A stretch of 5,269 nt of DNA, from assembly GCA_934597175.1 (NCBI GenBank), contig CAKTQR010000050.1, positions 1 through 5,269 of the forward strand. Direction: 5' to 3'. Numbering within the stretch: the first letter of the stretch is position 1; every line of letters begins with the position of its first letter. Below, piece by piece: positions 1 through 5,142 of this stretch. Source of the DNA: an uncultured Oscillospiraceae bacterium. GTDB taxonomy: Bacteria; Bacillota; Clostridia; Oscillospirales; Oscillospiraceae. The translations under genes and the position numbers were made by a program. The notes under the pieces were generated by a model, which saw only the letters and a program-made list of their open reading frames with translations, made no database searches and was not told the origin of the DNA.

Positions 1-111
1 TGCTCCAACCTCGTTCCGAGAGAGGACAGCATGAAGGTCATGCTCCCGTACATGGCAAAGCGTGCGGCAAAGATAGCGATAAAGGACCTCAAGGCGAAGC
101 TCGGCAAATAA
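1..111 (+). CDS. C-terminal end of an unidentified protein (partial, cut by window edge)
   Basis: Frame 1 is open from the first base to a TAA at 109-111, giving the last 36 residues of a protein that begins outside the window. The tail is basic, rich in Lys and Ala (its end reads AAKIAIKDLKAKLGK), and is probably a C-terminal helix. I do not recognise the family and assign no function. It is supported as coding by the uninterrupted frame and by the strong hairpin 10 bp after the stop. It runs towards the leftward P-loop gene, so the two transcription units converge. An internal ATG at 31 has no ribosome binding site, so a separate short peptide is unlikely. Confidence 0.6.
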   Translation, partial: CSNLVPREDSMKVMLPYMAKRAAKIAIKDLKAKLGK

Positions 112-121
112 AACAGCAAAA

Positions 122-153
122 AACCGCACCGCAGGTTTAACTGCGGTGCGGTT
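122..153. terminator. Bidirectional intrinsic terminator between convergent genes
   Basis: A perfect 13-bp GC-rich stem (122-134 with 141-153) closes a 6-base loop (135-140). It begins 10 bp after the stop of the rightward gene and ends 13 bp before the stop codon of the leftward P-loop gene. Six A residues at 118-123 give a U-tract for leftward transcripts. The rightward side is followed by a looser T-rich run (ATTGTTTAATATATT). Both convergent genes can therefore use it, and leftward termination looks stronger. Confidence 0.85.
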
Positions 154-166
154 ATTGTTTAATATA

Positions 167-580
167 TTAAATCATGTACTTTTTAACATCCTCGCCGACA
201 GTCTCGGGATCGAGGGTAGCACTGATAACAAACTCAATGTTTTCCTTTGCGGAAAAAGCGTCCAGCCAGCTGAGGAACTCCGTAAACTTCTGGGGGTCCT
301 TGTCGCTGACTATCTTGTAGAAATTATCGACAAAAACATGGGTGATATCATAGTTGCCGGAGTGCAGACCGCAGATGAAGCCCCTTATAAACTCATAAGA
401 GCCGACACTGTAAGAGCCTGCCTCGATAAGACGAGCCTGATAAGGAATATCGAAAGTGAGCTTCTTTTCCTTCTCGATGCAGACGACATCGCCGTTTTCA
501 CATGCGACTGCCTCACGCACCAGCTCAACAAGACGCTTGGTCTTTCCGGAACCCTTGAGACCCAAAATCAACTTAACCAT
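167..580 (-). CDS. Small P-loop NTPase of unknown role
   Basis: This encodes a 137-residue soluble protein with a clear Walker A motif, GLKGSGKT (residues 7-14), immediately after a short hydrophobic strand (VKLIL). A second hydrophobic strand ending in Asp, HVFVDN (81-86), is the likely Walker B, and a later strand, FVISATLD (117-124), is placed like a sensor strand. The order resembles compact nucleotide-binding folds such as thymidine kinases, but I see no zinc-binding cysteine cluster or other kinase signature. Nucleotide binding is well supported; substrate and pathway are unknown. There are no membrane segments or signal peptide. The upstream ATG at 589 directly abuts the AAGGAG site (590-595), leaving no spacing, whereas the ATG at 580 sits 9 bases away. 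I therefore start at 580, which removes three residues. It lies 138 bp downstream of pgi on the same strand, probably separated by a hairpin. Confidence 0.85.
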   Translation of the reverse strand: MVKLILGLKGSGKTKRLVELVREAVACENGDVVCIEKEKKLTFDIPYQARLIEAGSYSVGSYEFIRGFICGLHSGNYDITHVFVDNFYKIVSDKDPQKFTEFLSWLDAFSAKENIEFVISATLDPETVGEDVKKYMI

Positions 581-589
581 TGTGACCAT

Positions 590-595
590 CTCCTT
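590..595 (-). promoter_or_regulatory. Ribosome binding site that fixes the P-loop gene start
   Basis: On the minus strand AAGGAG is followed with zero spacing by an ATG (589-587) and, after 9 bases, by a second ATG (580-578). Only the second has normal Shine-Dalgarno spacing, so it is taken as the start. I found no convincing -35/-10 pair between this site and the hairpin at 677-705, so the promoter is unresolved and read-through from pgi remains possible. Confidence 0.65.
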
Positions 596-614
596 ACTTA
601 TATTAATGGCTTTA

Positions 615-649
615 TTGTTGAGTTAAGATTAACATTTTTCGCTCAACAA
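615..649. repeat. 8-bp inverted repeat upstream of the P-loop gene
   Basis: TTGTTGAG (615-622) and CTCAACAA (642-649) are perfect inverted copies separated by 19 bases. They lie in the 96-bp AT-rich stretch between the ribosome binding site of the P-loop gene and the pgi terminator hairpin. The placement suits a protein-binding site or a leader hairpin. No known operator is recognised and chance cannot be excluded. Confidence 0.3.
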
Positions 650-676
650 AGCAAGCGTAAATGTGTAAATATTTTA

Positions 677-705
677 ATAACCGCTCAAATGATTTGAGCG
701 GTTAT
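677..705 (-). terminator. Probable terminator of pgi
   Basis: A perfect palindrome has 14-base arms (677-690 and 692-705) around a single central base. In practice it would form a stem of about 12 bp with a 5-base loop. It begins 13 bp past the pgi stop codon. In the leftward direction the GC-rich part is followed by UUAUUAAAAUAUUU, which is U-containing but not a clean U-tract, so termination may be partial and some transcript could continue into the P-loop gene. Confidence 0.6.
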
Positions 706-718
706 GATTTGTTATAGC

Positions 719-1990
719 TTATTCGGGCTTGCCGAGCATTTTGAACATGTTCTTTTTGTACGCCTCGACGCCGGGCTGGTCAAATGGGTTGACGCCCGAC
801 ATGTAGCCGGAGATGGCGCAGGCAAGCTCGAAAAAGCACACGAGCGACGCAAAGCCCGCCTCGTCCCTTGCGGGGACGGAAATGCCTATATTGGGAACGC
901 CGCCGGAGATGTGCGCCGCCTTAACGGCCTCGGCTGCGGTCTTGCACACTGCTGCAAGCTCCTTGCCTGCAAGGTAGTTGAGCCCATCAGGGTCGCCCAT
1001 TTCAAACGGCACTGTGAAGCCCCTGCACGGATTATCAAAGCTCACAACGGTCTCCATAAGCGTGCGAGGACCGTCCTGAATATACTGACCCATTGAGTGA
1101 AGGTCAGCCGTCAGCTCGACCGAGGCAGGGAAGATGCCTATGCCGTTTTTGCCCTCACTCTCGCCGTAAAGCTGCTTCCACCACTCGGCCATGAAGCGGA
1201 AGCTCGGCTCGTAGCAGCCGAGAATTTCGATGCTCCTGCCGTTGCGGTAAAGATGCTGCCTTGCTGCGGCGTACTGCCATGCAGGATTCTCCGGCGAGCG
1301 CAGGTCAAGCGCCTTGAACTCCTCAATGGCGGTGTTGACGACCGTTTTTATATCGATGCCTGCGACTGCCATGGGAAGCAGACCCACCGCCGAGAGCACG
1401 CTGTATCTGCCGCCGACATCGTCGGGAACGACAAAGCACTCCCAGCCCTCGCTGTCGGCAAGCGACTTGAGAACACCCTTGTGAGCGTCGGTCGTCGCAA
1501 AAATATGCTTCTTTGCCGCCGTGCCGTACTTTTCCTTGAGCAGCTTGCGGAAAATGCGGAATGCGACCGCCGGCTCAAGCGTTGTGCCGGACTTGGAGAT
1601 GACATTGACATCAAAGTCGCAGTCGCCCAGCTGCTCGAGCATATCGTTTAGCGCATCCGGCGAAAGCCCGTTGCCGATGAAGAATATCCTGGGGTCATCC
1701 TCGCCTCTGACGGGGCGCAGAAGCTCAATAGCGCCTCTTGCACCGAGGTAAGAGCCGCCGATGCCTATAACGACGAGCGCCTTTGAGCGGGAACGGATAC
1801 GCTGCGCCGCACTTAAAATGCTCTTAAGCTCCGTGTCCTTTATCCGCTGGGGAAGCTCCAGCCAGCCGGTAAAATCACTGCCTGCGCCGGTCTTGTCGCT
1901 AAGCGCCCTGTGCGCCATCGAAGCCGCCGCAAAATCAAGCTCCGCCGGGTCAAAAAAGGCGGAGACTCCCGATAGATCGACCTTAACCAT
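719..1990 (-). CDS. pgi: Glucose-6-phosphate isomerase
   Basis: The 423-residue cytoplasmic enzyme interconverts glucose 6-phosphate and fructose 6-phosphate in glycolysis and gluconeogenesis. It has the family hallmarks in order: VIGIGGSYLGARG (74-86), SKSGTTLEPA (132-141, phosphate binding), GGRYSVLSAVGLLP (193-206), QLYGESEGK (273-281), GQYIQDGPR (301-309) and NPFDQPGVEAYK (401-412). The catalytic residues, placed by recalled spacing in the Geobacillus stearothermophilus enzyme (Glu290, His311, Lys425), fall on Glu277, His298 and Lys412 with identical spacing. All are present, so the enzyme should be active. Its length is slightly below the roughly 445-450 residues usual for the short Firmicutes type. 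The start ATG (1990) has GGAGG five bases upstream. A good promoter lies upstream and a hairpin follows the stop, so it looks monocistronic. Confidence 0.97.
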   Translation of the reverse strand: MVKVDLSGVSAFFDPAELDFAAASMAHRALSDKTGAGSDFTGWLELPQRIKDTELKSILSAAQRIRSRSKALVVIGIGGSYLGARGAIELLRPVRGEDDPRIFFIGNGLSPDALNDMLEQLGDCDFDVNVISKSGTTLEPAVAFRIFRKLLKEKYGTAAKKHIFATTDAHKGVLKSLADSEGWECFVVPDDVGGRYSVLSAVGLLPMAVAGIDIKTVVNTAIEEFKALDLRSPENPAWQYAAARQHLYRNGRSIEILGCYEPSFRFMAEWWKQLYGESEGKNGIGIFPASVELTADLHSMGQYIQDGPRTLMETVVSFDNPCRGFTVPFEMGDPDGLNYLAGKELAAVCKTAAEAVKAAHISGGVPNIGISVPARDEAGFASLVCFFELACAISGYMSGVNPFDQPGVEAYKKNMFKMLGKPE

Positions 1991-2025
1991 AATTACCTCC
2001 GTATCTGAAGTAACAGTATCTTTAT

Positions 2026-2053
2026 ATTATACACCGGATGCGCAGAAAATCAA
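2026..2053 (-). promoter_or_regulatory. Sigma-A-type promoter of pgi
   Basis: On the minus strand TTGATT (2048-2053) and a perfect TATAAT (2026-2031) are separated by 16 bp. Transcription would begin near 2019 and give a leader of about 30 nt carrying GGAGG before the pgi ATG. An imperfect inverted repeat, GCGCA (2040-2044) with TGCGC (2060-2064) and an inner AAATC/GATTT pair (2047-2051, 2056-2060), overlaps the -35 box and could be an operator. Confidence 0.75.
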
Positions 2054-2120
2054 GCGATTTGCGCCAAAGTGGGGAACTAAACACATTTATTATCGAAAAT
2101 TTAATATAAAGTGGTGGAAA

Positions 2121-3266
2121 TCACCCTATCCCGAGATAGGAAAGCGCAATATCGGTGAATATTCCGAATAGCCCCGCCCGCTCGACATCGCTCCCGGCAG
2201 TGAGCGGCACTTCACGGAACACCTCGCCGTTTAGGCGCACGGTGAGCGTGCCGAGCTTCTGCCCCTTCTTAACGGGCGCAGCCACCGACTCGGGCAGGTC
2301 GACATCGTAGGCGATGTCCGCCGTGCCGGATTTTTTTATAAGCGCCGTGTCCTCGCCGGTGTACACCGGCTGCACGCTGTCGCACTTGCCGAGCCTTACC
2401 TTCACCGGCGGCAGCACCTCGTCCGAGCGCAGGGAGCACAGCTTGTAGTTTGCAAAGCCGTAGTTTAAAAGTGCCTTTGCGTCGTTGTTTCTCGACTCTA
2501 TCGACTCCCCGTGCATGATAACGGCGATATACTCCACACCGTCACGCTCGGCAGTCGCCGAAAGGCAGTACATCGCCTTTTCTGTGTAGCCGGTCTTGAG
2601 TCCCGTGCAGCCGTCGTAGTAGTACACGAGCTTGTTGGTGTTCGATAGCCCGAACTCGCCGCCTCGTATGCTGTCCATCCAAATGGTCGAGTATTTCTTT
2701 ATGAGATCATGCTTTATGAGCGCACGACTCATGACGGCAAGGTCGTATGCGCTGGTGTAGTGTTCGGGGTCTTCAAAAAGCCCGGTGCAGTTGCAAAAAT
2801 GCGTGTCCTTGAGCCCGAGTTCGGCCGCTCTTTCGTTCATGCGCTGAACAAATGCCTGCTCCGAGCCGCATAAAAACTCGCTCATCGCAACGGCGCAGTC
2901 GTTAGCCGAAACGACGGTTATGCACTTTAGCATCTCGTCAACGCTCATTTTCTCGCCCTCCTCGAGGTAAACGCAGCTTCCGCCAAAGGAGGCGGCTCTC
3001 TCGGAGGCTATGACTGTGTCGTCAAGGCTAATGTCGCCACGCTCTATCGCCTCGACGATGAGCAGCAGCGTCATGACCTTCGTGACGCTTGCCGGAGGCC
3101 GCTTTTCGTGGGCATTTTTCTCGTAGATGACCTCACCGCTGGTCTTTTCCATCAATATTGCAGACGGAGCTTTTATATCTATCGCATCGTCGGTTATCGT
3201 CTCTATCGCATACGCCGGACTTGACAGCACAAGTGCGGCAATAAAAGTGCAGATCAGTTTCTTCAT
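2121..3266 (-). CDS. dacF: D-alanyl-D-alanine carboxypeptidase (DacF/PBP5-type, S11 family)
   Basis: This 381-residue secreted penicillin-binding protein removes the terminal D-Ala from peptidoglycan pentapeptides and so limits cross-linking. Residues 1-20 form a signal peptide (KK start, hydrophobic core, likely cleavage after AYA). The three active-site motifs are intact: nucleophile Ser60 in SVTK (60-63), Ser120 in SAN (120-122), and KTG (224-226). Residues from about 275 to 358 form the beta-rich C-terminal domain of PBP5-type enzymes. The last ~20 residues (GLFGIFTDIALSYLG) look amphipathic and may attach the protein to the membrane. Length is typical. The ATG at 3266 has GGAGGG seven bases upstream. 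The symbol is by family resemblance; dacA/dacB-type paralogues cannot be separated by eye. No strong terminator follows the stop. The leader appears to contain a MITE-like insertion. Confidence 0.93.
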   Translation of the reverse strand: MKKLICTFIAALVLSSPAYAIETITDDAIDIKAPSAILMEKTSGEVIYEKNAHEKRPPASVTKVMTLLLIVEAIERGDISLDDTVIASERAASFGGSCVYLEEGEKMSVDEMLKCITVVSANDCAVAMSEFLCGSEQAFVQRMNERAAELGLKDTHFCNCTGLFEDPEHYTSAYDLAVMSRALIKHDLIKKYSTIWMDSIRGGEFGLSNTNKLVYYYDGCTGLKTGYTEKAMYCLSATAERDGVEYIAVIMHGESIESRNNDAKALLNYGFANYKLCSLRSDEVLPPVKVRLGKCDSVQPVYTGEDTALIKKSGTADIAYDVDLPESVAAPVKKGQKLGTLTVRLNGEVFREVPLTAGSDVERAGLFGIFTDIALSYLGIG

Positions 3267-3315
3267 TGCTTATCCCTCCGTGAAAAGCTTATGCACCCGG
3301 CGGGGGACAAAATGC

Positions 3316-3342
3316 TAAGTTGACGGAAGCCGAATCCTATCG
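3316..3342 (+). repeat. Left terminal inverted repeat of the MITE-like element
   Basis: Starting at the TA of 3316-3317, this 27-bp arm matches the reverse complement of 3570-3596 at 24 positions. The mismatches are at 3327 (A opposite C3585), 3335 (T opposite G3577) and 3336 (C opposite T3576). The outermost 11 positions, TAAGTTGACGG, are identical in both arms. Confidence 0.85.
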
Positions 3343-3449
3343 TCTGTCAGTGTGCCCTTTCGGTGCTTTTCGCCTTTTTTGTCTTAATGGGCGACAGCCC
3401 ATTCTCACCAAAGAAAGCCGAAAATCCCTCGAAAAACATCACTGACAGA
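3343..3449 (+). repeat. First internal hairpin of the element
   Basis: The outer arms TCTGTCAGTG (3343-3352) and CACTGACAGA (3440-3449) pair perfectly. Further in, 3358-3362 pairs with 3430-3434, then 3367-3380 pairs with 3411-3424 at 12 of 14 positions. The tip is a 7-bp stem, AATGGGC (3386-3392) with GCCCATT (3397-3403), around a GACA loop. Internal loops separate these stems. No U-tract follows on either strand, so it is not a terminator. Confidence 0.75.
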
Positions 3450-3458
3450 TGCTTTGCA

Positions 3459-3569
3459 GTTTTGACGGAGCAGATTTTCGTTCAGGCAAAGATAAAGCCC
3501 GACGGCCATAATGGACATATATGGGCTAGGGATTTAGCGAAGCATGGGCGGAAAGCTGCCCGTCAAAAC
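3459..3569 (+). repeat. Second internal hairpin of the element
   Basis: GTTTTGACGG (3459-3468) pairs perfectly with CCGTCAAAAC (3560-3569). After a single bulged A (3469), 3470-3487 continues to pair with 3542-3559, with two mismatches (3474/3555, 3485/3544) and three T-G positions that would be G-U wobbles in a plus-strand RNA. The apex contains AGCCC (3496-3500) facing GGGCT (3523-3527). Confidence 0.7.
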
Positions 3570-3596
3570 CGATAGTGTTCGGCTCCCGTCAACTTA
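3570..3596 (-). repeat. Right terminal inverted repeat of the MITE-like element
   Basis: This is the partner of 3316-3342, matching at 24 of 27 positions in inverted orientation and ending in the TA of 3595-3596. The sequence after it (AGTTGCAAAATTATGC) is unrelated to the element and belongs to the AT-rich promoter region. Confidence 0.85.
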
Positions 3597-3630
3597 AGTT
3601 GCAAAATTATGCTTTATTCGACAAAGTTCG

Positions 3631-3660
3631 ATTTTATGTAAGATAAGTGCATACTGTAAA
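3631..3660 (-). promoter_or_regulatory. Candidate dacF promoter, upstream of the inserted element
   Basis: On the minus strand TTTACA (3655-3660) and TAAAAT (3631-3636) are 18 bp apart, each 5 of 6 to the sigma-A consensus. Transcription would start near 3624 and cross the whole MITE-like block before reaching dacF, giving a leader of about 358 nt. Without the block the leader would be about 80 nt. A 6-bp inverted repeat, AAGTGC (3645-3650) and GCACTT (3662-3667), brackets the -35 box. I found no comparable promoter in the ~50 bp between the element and dacF. Confidence 0.55.
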
Positions 3661-3779
3661 AGCACTTGATAATTAACGAGTTTTAAACATTTTCAACACA
3701 GTTTCCAACACTCGCTTTCCGCAAAATATTCAAAATCAGTTAACATAACATAAAAAATTCACAATTAACATAATATTTA

Positions 3780-3808
3780 TTGACGGGCAATTAAAGTAAT
3801 AGTAAAAT
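3780..3808 (+). promoter_or_regulatory. Sigma-A-type promoter of the AI-2E-family permease gene
   Basis: TTGACG (3780-3785) and TAAAAT (3803-3808) are separated by the optimal 17 bp, each 5 of 6 to consensus. Transcription would start near 3815, just ahead of the ribosome binding site at 3822. The DNA upstream is AT-rich and holds two copies of TTAACATAA (3740-3748, 3765-3773), offset by 25 bp, which could act as upstream-element or regulator contacts. Confidence 0.75.
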
Positions 3809-3821
3809 TAAACCGAAGCAC

Positions 3822-3828
3822 GGAGGTG
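3822..3828 (+). promoter_or_regulatory. Ribosome binding site implying a TTG start for the permease
   Basis: GGAGGTG at 3822-3828 overlaps the in-frame GTG at 3826, which therefore cannot serve as start. The TTG at 3835 lies 8 bases after GGAGG, which is ideal spacing. The ATG at 3844 is 17 bases away, too far. Confidence 0.7.
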
Positions 3829-3834
3829 GACAGC

Positions 3835-5109
3835 TTGCGAAGAATGAATCACAACTACAAGGGCTATCTTGCGTGGGGCATTACCGCGTTTGCGGTGCTG
3901 GCATGTGCGATAGTGTTCTATTTCGGCCTTGACTACATAAGCTCGCTTATTAAAGCCATAGGCTCGTTTTTGGGTATACTCAGCCCATTTATCTGGGGTC
4001 TTGTCATATCGTATCTTCTCATGCCGTCGATGGTAATATATGAGGAGAAGCTGTTTACGCCGCTGCTTGTAAAGGCTCGGAACAAATACCCCAAGGCAAG
4101 GCTCAGCGATAAGCTACCGAGGGTGTTTGCGGTCATTTTGGCGGAGATAGTGCTGGTGCTCGTAATAACGGCGCTTATATATCTCATCGTCCCGCAGGTG
4201 TACGACTCGATTGCGACCATCGTTGCGAACAGCGGCGAGTATTTTGACTCGGCAAGCAAGACCATCGACAGGCTCTTGCAGGAAAACCCCGTTGTTGAGC
4301 AGTACGCCACCAAGATATTCGGAAACCTGACCGATGCCCTGACCAATTGGGCGCAGAATACGCTGCTTCCGGGCATGGACGGCGTTATCGTTAATATAAC
4401 CACCGGCGTTTACGGTGTTTTGAAGGTCGTTTATAATATCGTCATCGGCATCATCGTCTCGGTGTACATCCTCTATAACCGTGAGACCTTCAGAGCCCAC
4501 GCAATGAAGCTTCTGTACTGCATTTGTAGTACCAAGACCGCAAAGAATATTAGCGCAGCACTTAAGTTCACCGACAAGACCTTCATGGGCTTTATCACCG
4601 GCAAACTCCTCGACTCTGCTATAATCGGCGTTATCTGCTACATAGGCTGCCTTATCATGAATATGCCCTATGCGCTTTTGGTGTCGGTCATCGTCGGCGT
4701 TACGAATGTCATCCCGTTTTTCGGCCCGTTCATCGGCGCTATACCGTCGGCACTTCTCATTTTGCTCGTTGACCCGTGGAAGTGCCTTATCTTCGTGATA
4801 TTCATAATCATCCTCCAGCAGGTCGACGGCAATATCATAGGACCGAAGATCCTCGGCGGCTCTATCGGCATAAACGGCTTCTGGGTCATGTTCTCGATCA
4901 TACTGTTCGGCGGCCTGTTCGGCTTCTGGGGCATGCTCCTCGGCGTTCCCGTGTTCGTCGTTATCTACACCGGCGTTACGAGGCTTGTCAACAAGCACCT
5001 TAGGAAAAAGGATTTGCCGGACGACCCGGACATGTATTCTGACCTAGACCACATAGACCCCGAATCGGGGGTCATGATAATGCGCAAGCAGGCGCAGGGA
5101 GATAATTAA
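3835..5109 (+). CDS. AI-2E family (PerM/YtvI-like) membrane permease
   Basis: This is a 424-residue polytopic membrane protein of the AI-2E transporter family (PF01594). Hydrophobic segments lie at about 11-30, 43-62, 96-119, 193-214, 258-275, 278-313 (probably two), 314-327 and 346-378. The long soluble stretch between the third and fourth segments (about 120-190) is typical. Family hallmarks are GVTNVIPFFGPFIGAIPSA (288-306) and the block QQVDGNIIGPKILG (328-341), followed by the glycine-rich GGLFGFWGMLLGVP (359-372). Members include exporters of autoinducer-2 and Na+/H+ antiporter-like proteins; substrate cannot be read from sequence, and most Firmicutes paralogues are uncharacterised. The C-terminus is an acidic cytoplasmic tail rich in Asp. 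The TTG start at 3835 follows from ribosome-binding-site spacing. It has its own promoter and terminator, so it is monocistronic. Confidence 0.93.
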   Translation: MRRMNHNYKGYLAWGITAFAVLACAIVFYFGLDYISSLIKAIGSFLGILSPFIWGLVISYLLMPSMVIYEEKLFTPLLVKARNKYPKARLSDKLPRVFAVILAEIVLVLVITALIYLIVPQVYDSIATIVANSGEYFDSASKTIDRLLQENPVVEQYATKIFGNLTDALTNWAQNTLLPGMDGVIVNITTGVYGVLKVVYNIVIGIIVSVYILYNRETFRAHAMKLLYCICSTKTAKNISAALKFTDKTFMGFITGKLLDSAIIGVICYIGCLIMNMPYALLVSVIVGVTNVIPFFGPFIGAIPSALLILLVDPWKCLIFVIFIIILQQVDGNIIGPKILGGSIGINGFWVMFSIILFGGLFGFWGMLLGVPVFVVIYTGVTRLVNKHLRKKDLPDDPDMYSDLDHIDPESGVMIMRKQAQGDN

Positions 5110-5115
5110 AAGCAA

Positions 5116-5142
5116 AAAACCTCCGGCCAAGCCGGAGGTTTT
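5116..5142 (+). terminator. Intrinsic terminator of the permease gene
   Basis: A perfect 12-bp inverted repeat (5116-5127 with 5131-5142) closes a 3-base loop. Its GC core is CCTCCGGC/GCCGGAGG, with four T residues on the 3' side and A residues on the 5' side. It begins 7 bp after the stop codon. The remaining sequence to 5269 holds no supportable gene; a leftward open frame there would read through this hairpin and into the permease gene. Confidence 0.9.

Larger units (their letters stand above)
3318..3594. mobile_element. MITE-like non-autonomous element, TA-flanked, with nested hairpins
   Basis: The 277-bp block begins AGTTGACGG and ends CCGTCAACT, and is bordered by TA on each side (3316-3317, 3595-3596). 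Long terminal inverted repeats, a TA duplication, small size and no coding capacity are the defining traits of MITEs mobilised by IS630/Tc1-mariner transposases. The interior is two further imperfect hairpins: 3343-3449 (10-bp outer arms, a 12-of-14 middle stem, and a 7-bp apical hairpin at 3386-3403) and 3459-3569 (10-bp perfect base plus an interrupted extension). These directly abut the terminal repeats, so the strand can fold as a three-way junction. No transposase is present in the window. The alternative is a large structured RNA gene or dacF leader. Family membership cannot be confirmed without finding other copies. Confidence 0.7.
3267..3834. other. Divergent non-coding region between dacF and the permease gene
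   Basis: This 568-bp stretch has no supportable gene. From left to right it holds the dacF ribosome binding site (about 3274-3279), a short GC-rich leader segment, the 277-bp inverted-repeat element (3318-3594), and then about 230 bp of AT-rich DNA with a leftward promoter candidate (3631-3660) and a rightward promoter (3780-3808). A 70-codon open frame at 3363-3575 lies wholly inside the element, starts with GTG and has no ribosome binding site; I treat it as chance. Confidence 0.8.

Noticed and set aside
146..697. 183-codon rightward open frame opposite the P-loop gene
   Set aside because: It is antisense to an ORF with an intact Walker A motif and a clear ribosome binding site, and it runs through the pgi terminator palindrome.
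704..1651. Two long rightward open frames opposite pgi
   Set aside because: They are antisense to a fully conserved enzyme whose catalytic residues are all visible. The frames lack ribosome binding sites and arise from the GC-rich codon use of pgi.
2125..2140. Hairpin CCTATC/GATAGG at the end of dacF as its terminator
   Set aside because: The stem is only 6 bp, lies within the last codons of dacF, and no U-tract follows, so it was not called.
3221..3247. Perfect TTGACA (3221-3226) with TAAAAG (3242-3247) on the plus strand inside the start of dacF, as a promoter for a plus-strand RNA over the element
   Set aside because: Spacing is only 15 bp, the -10 is weak, and the hexamer lies in signal-peptide codons, so it is probably coincidental. 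It would matter only if RNA-seq shows rightward transcription through 3300-3600.
3363..3575. 70-codon open frame inside the inverted-repeat element
   Set aside because: It starts with GTG without a ribosome binding site and lies across both internal hairpins. The resulting peptide has no recognisable feature.
4114..4998. 294-codon leftward open frame opposite the permease gene
   Set aside because: It is antisense to a clear AI-2E-family membrane protein. Its Asp/His/Arg/Glu-rich composition is what hydrophobic codons give when read in reverse, and there is no ribosome binding site.
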